Assembly (NCBI GenBank): GCA_963850205.1
Contig: CAWKKJ010000008.1
Coordinates: 930,001 to 994,000, forward strand
Direction: 5' to 3'
Source: JACVRW01 sp963850205
GTDB taxonomy: Bacteria > Actinomycetota > Thermoleophilia > Solirubrobacterales > Thermoleophilaceae
Length of the DNA: 64,000 bases
A model generated the notes under the pieces. That model was not told where the DNA came from, did no database searches, and saw only the letters and a program-made list of their open reading frames with translations. Shown here piece after piece: positions 16,999 through 25,975 of the stretch; positions within the stretch are counted from its first letter, which is position 1; each line of letters begins with the position of its first letter. The position numbers and the translations under genes were made by a program.

Positions 16999-18711
16999 TC
17001 AGCGCGTGAGCGCAGGGCCCGGCTGCTTCAGGCGGCCCCGAGGATGCAACCGGTCCGCGGCAAACAGGCGGTGGAGGAGTTGGATCGCAACGGAGCCCTC
17101 TCCAGCCGCTGACGCCACGCGCTTGACCGAACCGTGTCGAACGTCTCCGGCCGCGAAAACGCCGGGCATGGCCGTCTCGAAGAGAAGCGGGCTGCGATCG
17201 AGCGGCCAGCCGCCGCCGGCGTGCAGGTCGGTCCCGGTGAGGATGAAGCCGCGCTCGTCTCTCTCGATCCCGGGTGGGAGCCATCCGGTGTGGGGTCGCG
17301 CCCCGATCATGAGGAAAAGGCCATCGGCGTCGACGGTCTCCTCAGCTCCATCAGCCCGCCCACGAAGCACCAGCTGCTCCAGCCAGCCGTCGCCCCCGCC
17401 GCCCACGACCTCGGTCCCGAGGCGCACAGCAAGGTTCGGCGTCCCCTCCACCTGCCGGACCAGGTAATGCGACATTCCCGCATCGAGGGAATCCGCGCGC
17501 ACCACGAGGGTGACCTGGCGCGCGTAGCGGGAGAGGTACAGCGCCGCCTGTCCGGCCGAGTTGGCGCCCCCGAGGACATAGACGTCCTCACCGGCCACCG
17601 ACGGCGCCTCCGAGGTCGGGCCGCCGTAGAAGACTCCCGCGCCGTTCAACGCCTCGAGCGACGGCACGCCGAGCCGCTGGTAGCTGGCTCCGGTGGCCAG
17701 AACCACGGCTCGGGCCCGCACCCGGCCGCTGTCGGAGACGTCGACGACGAGCCTGTCGCCCTCGCGCTCGAGGCCGGTTGCCCGCTGCATGAAGGTGAAG
17801 TTCGCGCCGAAGACCCAGGCCTGCTCGTACGCCTGCCGAGCCAGTCGGCGCCCGCTGAGGCCGCGAGGGAAGCCGAGGTAGTTCCGGATGAGAGGGCTGG
17901 AGGTTGCCTGCCCTCCGATTCCGGCCTCGTCCACCACCAGGGTGGTGAATCCCTCCGAGGCGCCGTACACCGCCGCCGACAGCCCGGCCGGTCCCGCGCC
18001 GACGACCACGAGGTCGAAATCCAGCCGCTCCACATGCACCGGCGAGCCCGCCGCCCTGGCTATGTCGAGGTTGCTCGGATCGGCCAGCACCGTCCCGTCG
18101 GGAAAGACGACCAGCGGGAGCTCTGCCCCCTCATCGGCCCGAGCGACAAAGGCCCGCCCATCGCTCGAGTCGGCCAGGCAGAACGCGTGCGGGATAGCGC
18201 AGCGCCCCAGGGTGTCCCTCAGCTCATAGGCGCGGCCCGACCACGACTCCCCGACCACGTGAACCGTATGCGGGGACGTGCGCCGCGCCTCCGCCCACTC
18301 GAGCAGCAGGCTCGAAATGGCCTGATGGAAGAGCTCATCCGGCAACTCCGAGGGCCTGAGGATGTAGTGGTCGATCCGGCCGTGGGCCATCGCGTCGAAG
18401 ATCGCCTCCCCCGTCTCCGGGTCTCCCCACCCACCCCAGGCGATCAGCAGGCCGCGCTTGGCGTGCGGGTGGAGGTGACGCGCCGAATCCAGCAGCTCGC
18501 TTCCAGTCATCCCCGTCAGCCACTGTCCAGCCAGGATCAGAGCGACGTCGTCGCCGGCGGCGGCAACGCTCTCGAGACAGGCGAGCGCCTCCGCCGACGA
18601 TGGCAGGGCCACGATCCGATAATGCCGCCCGTAGCGGTCGCGCAGCTCGCGCTCGACATCTCGCAGAGCGTCCGAATCCTCCTCGACTGCCACAAGCGCC
18701 GGGCCAGGCAT
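16999..18711 (-). CDS. Fused receiver domain / thioredoxin-reductase-like flavoprotein lacking the CxxC
   Basis: A 570-residue three-part protein. Residues 1-125 form a receiver-like domain (MPGPALVAVEEDSDALRDVE), 145-215 a glutaredoxin/thioredoxin-like domain (HTVHVVGESWSGRAYELRD), and from about 230 a pyridine-nucleotide disulfide oxidoreductase with the FAD motif VVVGAGPAGLSAA, NADPH motif LGGANSAGQAA and a C-terminal GVFAAGDVR. Where true thioredoxin reductases carry CATCDG, this protein reads GVFYGGPTSEA, so no redox-active disulfide exists there. It is more likely an NADPH-flavin reductase of another acceptor. The domain fusion itself is known in actinobacteria. Convergent with the DUF6653 gene. 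Confidence 0.85.
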   Translation of the reverse strand: MPGPALVAVEEDSDALRDVERELRDRYGRHYRIVALPSSAEALACLESVAAAGDDVALILAGQWLTGMTGSELLDSARHLHPHAKRGLLIAWGGWGDPETGEAIFDAMAHGRIDHYILRPSELPDELFHQAISSLLLEWAEARRTSPHTVHVVGESWSGRAYELRDTLGRCAIPHAFCLADSSDGRAFVARADEGAELPLVVFPDGTVLADPSNLDIARAAGSPVHVERLDFDLVVVGAGPAGLSAAVYGASEGFTTLVVDEAGIGGQATSSPLIRNYLGFPRGLSGRRLARQAYEQAWVFGANFTFMQRATGLEREGDRLVVDVSDSGRVRARAVVLATGASYQRLGVPSLEALNGAGVFYGGPTSEAPSVAGEDVYVLGGANSAGQAALYLSRYARQVTLVVRADSLDAGMSHYLVRQVEGTPNLAVRLGTEVVGGGGDGWLEQLVLRGRADGAEETVDADGLFLMIGARPHTGWLPPGIERDERGFILTGTDLHAGGGWPLDRSPLLFETAMPGVFAAGDVRHGSVKRVASAAGEGSVAIQLLHRLFAADRLHPRGRLKQPGPALTR

Positions 18712-18816
18712 GCGCCCACTTTATTGGCGGTGGCGCGGCGCCGCCAGAGTGAAGCGAGCGCGCCGACGTGGCGTTGCCGAGCGCGTCCCCCTCCACAGGG
18801 CGCGCCACTCAGGCCG

Positions 18817-20046
18817 TCAGCCCGCCACCAGCGACGGGCCGGCCACGATGCCGCGATCGTGCAGCGTCCCGATCTCGGCCTCGCTCATTCCGAGCACCGT
18901 CGCGAGCACCTCATCGGTGTGCTCGCCCAGGTTCGGTGCCCGCTCCGGAGGCAACCGTGCGGCGTCCGAGAAGGCGGCCGGCGAGCCGGGCATCAGGTAG
19001 GTGCCGATATCCGGCTGCTCGACCTCCTCGAACATGGGGTTGTCCGGCGAGCAGCGCGGGTCCTCCTCGACGAGCTGGGTGAACGTCTGGTACGGCCCCC
19101 AGGAGACGCCGTGGCGGTCGAACAACTCGGCCAGCTCATCGAGCGTGTGACGGCGCACCCACGGCCGCAGGGTGGCGGCGATCACCTCACGGGCGGCGAA
19201 ACGCCCGCTCTGCTCGTTGAGATCGACCTCCATCAGCTTTGCGACCGTGTCGAATGCCTCCCCCAGGCCGGTGGCCTCGACGAGGCCGTCCCACTGGCGC
19301 GGGGTCAGCGCGACGATCATCACCCGCCGGCCGTCCTTGGTTCCGAAGTCCCGCCCGAAGGCGCCGTACAGGTAGTTGCCGTCCTTCTGCCGCTCGTGGT
19401 GGTTCACCTGCACCTCGGCGATCTTGCCCAGGTTGCCGACCATCCAGAAGGCCACGTCCGAGAGCGCCACGCGCACGAGCTGGCCCTCGCCGGTGCGCGT
19501 GCGGCGGCGCTCGGCGGCGAGCAGGCTCGTGGTGGCGAACATGCCGGTGATTGCGTCCCAGGCGGGAAGGAGGTGGTTGAAGGGCACCGACAGGTTGCGC
19601 GGTCCGGTGGCCCAGGCGAAGCCGGTGGCCGGGTTGACGGTGTAGTCGAGCGCGGACGAGCCGTCGTGGTTCCCCACGATGTTGACCATGATCAGGTCCT
19701 CGCGCCGGCCGGCGAGCGCTTCGTAGTCCAGGAAGCCGCGGGCGGGGAAGTTCGTGAGGAACAGCCCTGAGTCGGGGCCCGGGGCGGTGACGAGCGCTGC
19801 CACGAGCTCGCGCCCCTCCTTGGAGGAGAGGTCCACCTGAATCGAGCGCTTGCCCTTGTTGAGGCCCGCCCAGAACAAGCTCCTGCCCTCCGCGGTGACC
19901 GGCCAGCGCTTGCGGTCGAGCCCGCCCCCGATGGAGTCGAAGCGGATCACGTCCGCGCCGAGCTGGGCCATCGCCATGCCGCCCAGCGGTGCCGCCACGA
20001 AGGCCGAGCCCTCGACGATCCGCATCCCTTCGAGAATCCCTGGCAT
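18817..20046 (-). CDS. mct: CaiB/BaiF CoA-transferase, mesaconyl-CoA C1-C4 transferase (2-methylfumaryl-CoA isomerase) homologue
   Basis: Class III CoA-transferase of 409 residues, starting at ATG 20046 behind GAGGAGGGG. Unlike generic CaiB proteins it keeps long segments I recognise from Mct: GMRIVEGSAFVAAPLGGM, GADVIRFDSIGGGLD, FWAGLNKGKRS, DYTVNPATGFAWATGP, FGAFGRDF-like and CxPDNPMFEEVEQPDIG near the end. Mct moves CoA within mesaconate (C1 to C4) in the 3-hydroxypropionate bicycle and related glyoxylate or propionate assimilation. No malyl-CoA lyase or mesaconyl-CoA hydratase is encoded in this window, so the pathway is unproven. The assigned Asp nucleophile lies in the LNKGKRSIQVDL-to-MVNIVGNHDG region. 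Confidence 0.75.
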   Translation of the reverse strand: MPGILEGMRIVEGSAFVAAPLGGMAMAQLGADVIRFDSIGGGLDRKRWPVTAEGRSLFWAGLNKGKRSIQVDLSSKEGRELVAALVTAPGPDSGLFLTNFPARGFLDYEALAGRREDLIMVNIVGNHDGSSALDYTVNPATGFAWATGPRNLSVPFNHLLPAWDAITGMFATTSLLAAERRRTRTGEGQLVRVALSDVAFWMVGNLGKIAEVQVNHHERQKDGNYLYGAFGRDFGTKDGRRVMIVALTPRQWDGLVEATGLGEAFDTVAKLMEVDLNEQSGRFAAREVIAATLRPWVRRHTLDELAELFDRHGVSWGPYQTFTQLVEEDPRCSPDNPMFEEVEQPDIGTYLMPGSPAAFSDAARLPPERAPNLGEHTDEVLATVLGMSEAEIGTLHDRGIVAGPSLVAG

Positions 20047-20202
20047 CTGCCCCTCCTCGGTCAGCGCCGCGCACTCATGGCGTGACACTAGCCGCTGGTG
20101 GCTTTGGTCGGGCACGCCTGCCGGCGAGCGCCGACTGACCGGCCCTCCCCCGCGTCGGATACGGTCTTGGCCTAGGGTTCGGACGCCAACAGGGAGGTAG
20201 CA

Positions 20203-22275
20203 GTGCACAGGGGACCACGGCGGCGCAGACTGATCGCGAGCGGCGCGCTACTCGGCACGCTGCTGCTCCCAGCCGTGGCGTTCGCTCATCTCGAGCGTCC
20301 CTCCTACTGGCCCGACCCCGCCCCCGACAGGTCGGTGACCCCGGCCGCGGGAGGCAAGGTGCCGAAGCTGCGTTCACTCTCCTCCGCGGTGGGCGGCCTC
20401 CGGCGCAGAAAAGTGCCGGCGGTCGCGGGCAGCGCCAGGGTGCGCGAGAAGGTGCGGGTCGTCTGCCGGGGCAGCGGCGGCGCGGCGTCGCTGCGGGCGC
20501 TGCGGGCGTCGATTGCGGGCGCCTTGAGGCACGGATACCAGATCCGTCCCAGCCAGGGGAAGCTCCGGCTGACACAGAAGCAGGCGCGGAAGCTGCTCCG
20601 GATCAACCTCGCCCTCGCCGACAAGTGCCGCTACCACCAGATCCAGCCCGCGGTCTTCGACTCGAACAACAATGACCGCGTGGTGATCATGCCCGGCCGT
20701 TACACGGAGCCCAGGTCGCGCCGCCAGCCGCTCAACGACCCGCGCTGCGCGGACCTGACCCAACGCGATTCGAGTGGTGCGGAGACGCCGAGCTATCGCT
20801 ACCAGGTCACATGCCCGAACGATCAGAACCTGGTCTACGTCCAGGGCCGGAGGGTGCCCCCCACCCCGCCGCCCGAGCCTCCGCTGATGGACCGCCAGGG
20901 CATTCCCGACCTCGGCCCCTGCGTGCGCTGCAACCTCCAGATCGAGGGCAGCGGCGTCTCCCCGACGGACGTGATCGTCGACGGCGCCTCGGGCTATACG
21001 TCAGACAGCCCCGAGGCCAGGCCGCGCAAGCTGCTCAAGCACGTGGTGATTCGCGCCGACCGCGCCGACGGTTTCGTGGTGCACAACCTCACCGCTCGGG
21101 GCGCGCTCGAGCACGGGATCTACATCGAGGAGGCCGACGGCTACCGGCTCGACACCGTCAAGATGTTCTGGGCCGCCGACTACGGCAACCTCAGCTTCAC
21201 CTCCGACCACGGCCTGTACACGAACTGCGACGGCTTGGGCGCGGGCGACGCCGTGGTCTACCCCGGCGCCGCGCCGGAGACCGGAGAACAGGCCGATCTG
21301 TCCTTCTATCGCGACGCCCCGCGGATCAACACCGTGGTGAAGAACTGCGACCTGCGTGGAAGCGTGCTCGCCTACTCCGGCTCCATGGGCAACGCGGTGC
21401 GGATCACGAACAACCACATCTACGGCAACACCGCGGGGATCTCCACCGACACCATCTCGGCTGCCGGACATCCCGGCTTCCCCGCCGACAGCGTCCAGAT
21501 CGACCACAACTACATCTACTCCAACAACCTCGACCTCTTCGAGCCGAACCCGCCGGTCGAGCCCGTGGTGGGAGTGCTTCCCGTGGGCGTGGGGATTTTC
21601 TGGCCGGGCCACAACAATGGCCGCGTATTCAAGAACTGGATCTGGGACAACTGGCGCAGCGGCGCCTACCTGCTGTCGATCCCGGACTCCTTGGTCACGC
21701 CGGAGGGCAACGTGAGGCCGGGCGGCTCGTGCAACAACCCCCTGCTGTCCACGTCGTGCGGCAACCGCTTCTACGCCAACCAGCTCGGACGGGTGCCGAA
21801 GGGCTTCAAGCCGTTCCCCGCGCTGCGCAAGTTCGGCAACCGCGTGGGCGCGGTCAGGGGCAGGGCCCCGAACGGAGTGGACTTCTGGTGGGACGAGGGC
21901 GGCGTCGGCACCGTGATCCGCAACTGCTGGTTCGACAACAAGGGCGCCGACGGCACGGCCGCGGCGGTCACCGGCCCGGGAGCGGGCGACGGCGCCGACA
22001 CGCTCCCGTCCGATTGCGCCACTAGCACGGGCAACGGAGATACGGTCAAGGTCGCCTACCTGCTCTCGTGCTTCCTGGCGCGCGAGGGCGACTCGCCGCC
22101 GGAGAGCTGCGATTGGTACGCGCTACCGCCCAAACCAGGGTCGTCAGCCGCGGCGCGCAGGCAGCGCGCGTTCGCCCAGGGCGCACGCGAGTTCCTCCGG
22201 ACGGCGCGGGCGAAGCAGCTCGAGGACCAGATGGGCGAGCTCTCCGGGATCGCGGCCTCACAGCCGTCGCCGTGA
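20203..22275 (+). CDS. Secreted right-handed beta-helix protein
   Basis: A 690-residue exported protein. GTG 20203 lies behind GGGAGG. The signal peptide covers residues 1-28 (RRRRLIASGALLGTLLLPAVAFA). After a basic linker, residues about 140-600 show parallel beta-helix rungs rich in Asn/Asp/Gly (ITNNHIYGNTAGI; IDHNYIYSNNLDLF; VFKNWIWDNWRSG; IRNCWFDNKGA), as in pectate-lyase-fold proteins. Several Cys pairs suggest disulfides. Polysaccharide binding or cleavage is possible, but no catalytic set can be fixed. Its stop overlaps the start of the lipoprotein gene. Confidence 0.75.
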   Translation: MHRGPRRRRLIASGALLGTLLLPAVAFAHLERPSYWPDPAPDRSVTPAAGGKVPKLRSLSSAVGGLRRRKVPAVAGSARVREKVRVVCRGSGGAASLRALRASIAGALRHGYQIRPSQGKLRLTQKQARKLLRINLALADKCRYHQIQPAVFDSNNNDRVVIMPGRYTEPRSRRQPLNDPRCADLTQRDSSGAETPSYRYQVTCPNDQNLVYVQGRRVPPTPPPEPPLMDRQGIPDLGPCVRCNLQIEGSGVSPTDVIVDGASGYTSDSPEARPRKLLKHVVIRADRADGFVVHNLTARGALEHGIYIEEADGYRLDTVKMFWAADYGNLSFTSDHGLYTNCDGLGAGDAVVYPGAAPETGEQADLSFYRDAPRINTVVKNCDLRGSVLAYSGSMGNAVRITNNHIYGNTAGISTDTISAAGHPGFPADSVQIDHNYIYSNNLDLFEPNPPVEPVVGVLPVGVGIFWPGHNNGRVFKNWIWDNWRSGAYLLSIPDSLVTPEGNVRPGGSCNNPLLSTSCGNRFYANQLGRVPKGFKPFPALRKFGNRVGAVRGRAPNGVDFWWDEGGVGTVIRNCWFDNKGADGTAAAVTGPGAGDGADTLPSDCATSTGNGDTVKVAYLLSCFLAREGDSPPESCDWYALPPKPGSSAAARRQRAFAQGAREFLRTARAKQLEDQMGELSGIAASQPSP

Positions 22276-22640
22276 TCCTTTCGCGGTGCGGGCTGGCGGC
22301 GCTGCTGGCGGTCGCCGCCCTGACGGCCGCGGCCTGCGGTGCCGACCCGGAGCCCGACGAGAAGGCCAAGCCGCTGGGCGACGTACTGGTGGGCTCGGTG
22401 GCGCCACTGGCGCAGTGCGCCGACTGGCGGGCTGGAACCCGGCCGGAGCGCCTGGCGACGATCCACGACATCCGCGAGCAGGTCAACCTGCAGGACAGCG
22501 CTGTGAAAACACCCGAGCTCTCCGACAAGGCCGCCTACCGCGTGCTCGACAACACCTGTCGCAAGCAGTTTGCCGCCGGCTTCCGGCTGTACAAGCTGTA
22601 CGCCCGTGCGGCCAGCTTCGCCGCCTTCGCCGAGCAGTAG
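22272..22640 (+). CDS. Small lipoprotein, unknown function
   Basis: A 122-residue protein from GTG 22272, which overlaps the preceding TGA (GTGA). The N-terminus is a lipoprotein signal: ILSRCGLAALLAVAALTAAAC, with lipobox TAAAC about residue 21. The mature part is soluble and contains WRAGTRPERLATIHDIREQV and two further Cys that may form a disulfide (AQCADW, NTCRKQF). Coupling to the beta-helix gene suggests a joint envelope role. I do not recognise the family. Confidence 0.7.
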   Translation: MILSRCGLAALLAVAALTAAACGADPEPDEKAKPLGDVLVGSVAPLAQCADWRAGTRPERLATIHDIREQVNLQDSAVKTPELSDKAAYRVLDNTCRKQFAAGFRLYKLYARAASFAAFAEQ

Positions 22641-22652
22641 GCACCGGCCCGG

Positions 22653-23186
22653 ATGGCCCAGCCGCGCACCGCCCACACCGCCGACCTGGACGCCGCGACG
22701 CTCGACGCGGCCCGTGCCCTGCTGGACGACGCCTTCGCCGGCGACTTCAGCGACGACGACTGGGAGCACAGCCTCGGCGGCGTTCACGCGATGGTGTGGG
22801 ATCAAGACGAGCTCGTTGGGCACGCGTCGGTGATCCAGCGCCGCCTGCTTCACGGCGGACGCGCGCTGCGGACCGGCTACGTCGAGGGCGTCGGGGTGCG
22901 CCCCGACCGGCGGCGGCGCGGGCACGCCGCGGCGATGATGGAGGCGCTGGAGCGGGTGGTGCGCCGGGCCTACGACCTGGGAGCGCTGAGCGCCACCCCA
23001 CAGGCGGCGGACCTGTACGAGCGGCGGGGCTGGCAGCGCTGGGAGGGGCCCACCTCGGCCCTCACCCGATCCGGCATCGAGCGCACCCTCGAGGACGACG
23101 GGTCGGTCTACGTCCTCGGCGTGACGCTCGTGCCGGACCTCACGGGGGAGCTCACCTGCGACTGGCGGGAGGGCGACCTCTGGTGA
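22653..23186 (+). CDS. Aminoglycoside 2'-N-acetyltransferase-like GNAT enzyme, AAC(2')-I family
   Basis: A 177-residue GNAT acetyltransferase whose whole length resembles mycobacterial AAC(2')-I: DDAFAGDFSDDDWEHSLGG near the N-terminus, HAMVWDQDELVGHASVIQRR, RTGYVEGVGVRPDRRRRG (acetyl-CoA pyrophosphate loop), LGALSATPQAADLYERRGW, GPTS, and the C-terminal ELTCDWREGDLW. The family acetylates the 2'-amino group of aminoglycosides. In mycobacteria it is intrinsic and may have another natural substrate. It lies 12 bp after the lipoprotein gene, with no mobile element near, so it looks intrinsic rather than acquired. Confidence 0.88.
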   Translation: MAQPRTAHTADLDAATLDAARALLDDAFAGDFSDDDWEHSLGGVHAMVWDQDELVGHASVIQRRLLHGGRALRTGYVEGVGVRPDRRRRGHAAAMMEALERVVRRAYDLGALSATPQAADLYERRGWQRWEGPTSALTRSGIERTLEDDGSVYVLGVTLVPDLTGELTCDWREGDLW

Positions 23187-23189
23187 CCC

Positions 23190-23957
23190 TCAGGACGTCG
23201 CTGCCCGGCGGTACTTGGCCACGGCCAGCGGCGCGAAGATCGCGGTCAGCACCAGGCACCACACCACGGCCAGCCAGATGCTGTCGCCTGCCGGGGCGCC
23301 GACCCACAGCGCCCGCAGCGCGTCGACCACGACGCTCACCGGGTTGGCGTCGGCCACCTCCTGCAGGCCGGTCGGCATGGACTCGACCGGCACGAACGCC
23401 GAGGAGATGAAGGTGATCGGGAAGATGAGCGTGAACCCGATCCCGTTGGCCGCCTCCGGCGTCGACACCGACATGCCGATCAGGGCGAAGATCCAGGAGA
23501 AGGCGAAGCCGAACAGCAGCAGCAGGCCGAAGCCGGCCAGGATCTCGAGCGGTCCGGCGTCGAAGGCGAAGCCCAAGATCAGGCCGGTGACCAGGAGGAT
23601 CACGATCGAGACGCTGTTGGTCAGCACGTCGGCCAGGGTGCGGCCGGCCAGCACCGAGGCCCGCGCGGTGGGCAGCGAGCGGAAACGGTCGATCAGGCCC
23701 TTCGTCATGTCCTCGGCCAGGCCCAGCGCCGTGACGAACCCGCCGAACGCGATGTTCTGGGCGATGATGCCCGGGATCAGGAAGTCGACGTAGTCGGCGT
23801 AGCCCGGGGTCTCGATCGCCCCGCCGAACACGAAGACGAACAGCAGCACGAACATGATCGGCTGGACCGTGAAGCCCAGCAGCAGGTCGGGCGCGCGCGG
23901 GAGGCGCACCAGGTTGCGCTCGGCCAGCACCAGCGTGTCGTTCACGAGGCGGGTCAT
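23190..23957 (-). CDS. ABC-2 type transporter permease (DrrB-like)
   Basis: A 255-residue membrane protein with six hydrophobic segments and the ABC-2 pattern (ERNLVRLPRAPDLLLGFTVQP; VDFLIPGIIAQNIAFGG; NPVSVVVDALRALWVG). It forms the export channel with the overlapping ATPase gene (4 bp). The family exports daunorubicin-like drugs, lipids or teichoic precursors. A specific substrate cannot be assigned. It ends 3 bp from the convergent AAC(2')-like gene. Confidence 0.9.
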   Translation of the reverse strand: MTRLVNDTLVLAERNLVRLPRAPDLLLGFTVQPIMFVLLFVFVFGGAIETPGYADYVDFLIPGIIAQNIAFGGFVTALGLAEDMTKGLIDRFRSLPTARASVLAGRTLADVLTNSVSIVILLVTGLILGFAFDAGPLEILAGFGLLLLFGFAFSWIFALIGMSVSTPEAANGIGFTLIFPITFISSAFVPVESMPTGLQEVADANPVSVVVDALRALWVGAPAGDSIWLAVVWCLVLTAIFAPLAVAKYRRAATS

Positions 23958-24940
23958 GCCGCCACCTCCTCTCGCTCGTTCTCGGTCTCCGCGGCATGTC
24001 CCGTGAGCGACAGGAACACGTCGTCGAGCGTCGGACGGCGCACCACGATGTCCTCGACCCCGACGCCGGCTCCGTCCAGGCGGCGGGCCGCCTCCATGAT
24101 CGCCCCCTCACGGGCGCTGACGGTCACGCGGACGAGGTCGTCCTCGCTCTGGGGTGAGTCGTCGCCCATGCCGGCGAGCGCCGACGTGGCGGCGAACGAG
24201 GCCTGTGGGTGGGTGAGCTTGACCTCCACGCGCTCGCCGCCCACGCGGTCCTTGAGCTGATCCGACGTGCCGTCGGCGATCACCCTGCCGTGGTCGATGA
24301 CCGCGATGCGGTCGGCCAGCCGGTCGGCCTCGTCGAGATACTGGGTGGTGAGCAGCACGGTGGTGCCGTCGGCCACCAGATCCTCGATCGTCGCCCAGAG
24401 GTCGAGGCGGCTGCGGGGGTCGAGGCCCGTGGTGGGCTCGTCCAGGAACAGCACGGGCGGGTGGGCCACCAGCGCCGCCGCGAGATCCAGCCGCCGCCGC
24501 ATTCCGCCCGAGTAGGTCTTGGCCACGCGGCCGCCCGCGTCGGTGAGGCCGAAGCGCTCGAGCAGCTCGAGGGCCCGCCGGCGGGCGGAGCGCCGGCGCT
24601 CGCCGTAGAGGCGGCCGACCATGACGAGGTTCTCCACGCCGGTGAGGTTGTCGTCGATGGCCGCGTACTGCCCGGCCAGGCCGATGCGGGCCCGCAGCCG
24701 CGCGGCGTCCTGCACCACGTCGAGCCCGGCCACCCGGGCGCTGCCCGCGTCCGGGGCCAGCAGGGTGGTGAGCACCCGGACGGCGGTGGTCTTGCCGGCG
24801 CCGTTCGGGCCGAGCACACCCAGGACGGTGCCGGGCGCGGCCTCGAGATCAACGCCGTCGAGGGCCCGCACCTCCCCGAACGACTTGACGAGGCCCCGGA
24901 CCGAGATCGCCGGGGCGCTTCTGGATGGAGTGATGATCAT
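23954..24940 (-). CDS. ABC transporter ATP-binding protein (DrrA-like)
   Basis: A 328-residue ATPase starting at ATG 24940 (MIITPSRSAPAISVRGLVKSF). Walker A is GPNGAGKTT, signature YSGGMRRRLDLAAAL, Walker B VLFLDEPTTGLD and H-loop TTQYLDEAD. The C-terminal extension with the DDVFLSLTGHAAE block is typical of DrrA/daunorubicin-resistance ATPases. Together with the permease it forms a drug or lipid exporter. The divergent WYL regulator 61 bp away is the obvious candidate regulator. Confidence 0.93.
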   Translation of the reverse strand: MIITPSRSAPAISVRGLVKSFGEVRALDGVDLEAAPGTVLGVLGPNGAGKTTAVRVLTTLLAPDAGSARVAGLDVVQDAARLRARIGLAGQYAAIDDNLTGVENLVMVGRLYGERRRSARRRALELLERFGLTDAGGRVAKTYSGGMRRRLDLAAALVAHPPVLFLDEPTTGLDPRSRLDLWATIEDLVADGTTVLLTTQYLDEADRLADRIAVIDHGRVIADGTSDQLKDRVGGERVEVKLTHPQASFAATSALAGMGDDSPQSEDDLVRVTVSAREGAIMEAARRLDGAGVGVEDIVVRRPTLDDVFLSLTGHAAETENEREEVAA

Positions 24941-25001
24941 GGGTTGAGCCTCCCATCTGTTTAGGCCAGTTTCTGTCCTCAACAGCGAGGAACATGGGGC
25001 C

Positions 25002-25973
25002 ATGGGCGAGACCACCTCCAGCCGGCTGCTCACCCTGCTGTCGCTGCTCCAGGGCCGCAGGGACTGGCCTGGCGGTGAGCTGGCCGACCGCCTCGAGGTG
25101 TCGGGCCGAACCATCCGTCGCGACGTGGAACGGCTGCGCGAGCTGGGCTATCCCGTCGAGTCCATGACCGGGCCGGCGGGCGGATACCAGCTCCGGGCCG
25201 GGGCCGCCATGCCCCCGCTGCTGCTGGACGACGACGAGGCGATCGCGATCGCCGTGGGCCTGCGCACCGCCGCCGGCGGGTCGGTGACCGGCATCGAGGA
25301 GACCTCGGTCCGGGCCCTGGTCAAGCTGGAGCAGGTGCTTCCCTCGCACCTGCGCAGGCGCGTCCGGGCGCTGCAGACCTCGACGATGACGCTGGCCCCC
25401 GCTCCGGGCGGCCCGCAGGTCGATCCCCAGCACCTCACCGTGATCGCGGCGGCCTGCCGCGACCGCGAGCGGGTGCGGTTCACCTACCGCGCCCGCGACG
25501 ATGCCAGCACGCGCCGGGAGGCCGAGCCGCACTCGCTCGTGAACGTCGGCCGGCGCTGGTACCTGGTGTGCTTCGACTGCGCCAGAGAGGACTGGCGCAC
25601 CTTCCGCGTCGATCGCATGACCCGGCCCGCCACCACCGGCGTGCGTTTCGAGCCGCGGGTCCTGCCGGCCCCCGACGCAGCGGCCTACGTGGCTCAGAGC
25701 CTCTCCGCCGCCCCGGCGCGCTACGAGGCGCGGGTCACCGTCCGCACGCCCGCCGAGGAGCTGAGCCACCGGCGCTGGCTGGGCGGCACTGTCGAGCCGA
25801 TCGACGACGAGTCGTGCCTCTACTGCACCAGCGACGACAACCTGGACTGGCTGGCCATCCGGATCGCGATGCTCGGCCACGAGTTCGAGCTGCACGAGCC
25901 GCCCGAGCTGATCGAGCGGCTGCAGGAGATCGGCGGGCGAATAACCCGCGCAACCCACCCCAAGGAGACCTGA
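25002..25973 (+). CDS. WYL-domain transcriptional regulator
   Basis: A 323-residue DeoR/YafY-type regulator. The N-terminal winged helix covers about 6-62 (RLLTLLSLLQGRRDWPGGELADRLEVSGRTIRRDVERL in pattern). The WYL domain covers about 145-230, with the tyrosine-containing strands VRFTYRARDD and RRWYLVCFD, and a C-terminal WCX-type domain follows (HEFELHEPPELIERL). WYL proteins bind nucleic acids or small ligands. Divergent from drrAB and 2 bp upstream of the VOC gene, so it probably controls both. Confidence 0.9.
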   Translation: MGETTSSRLLTLLSLLQGRRDWPGGELADRLEVSGRTIRRDVERLRELGYPVESMTGPAGGYQLRAGAAMPPLLLDDDEAIAIAVGLRTAAGGSVTGIEETSVRALVKLEQVLPSHLRRRVRALQTSTMTLAPAPGGPQVDPQHLTVIAAACRDRERVRFTYRARDDASTRREAEPHSLVNVGRRWYLVCFDCAREDWRTFRVDRMTRPATTGVRFEPRVLPAPDAAAYVAQSLSAAPARYEARVTVRTPAEELSHRRWLGGTVEPIDDESCLYCTSDDNLDWLAIRIAMLGHEFELHEPPELIERLQEIGGRITRATHPKET

Positions 25974-25975
25974 GC

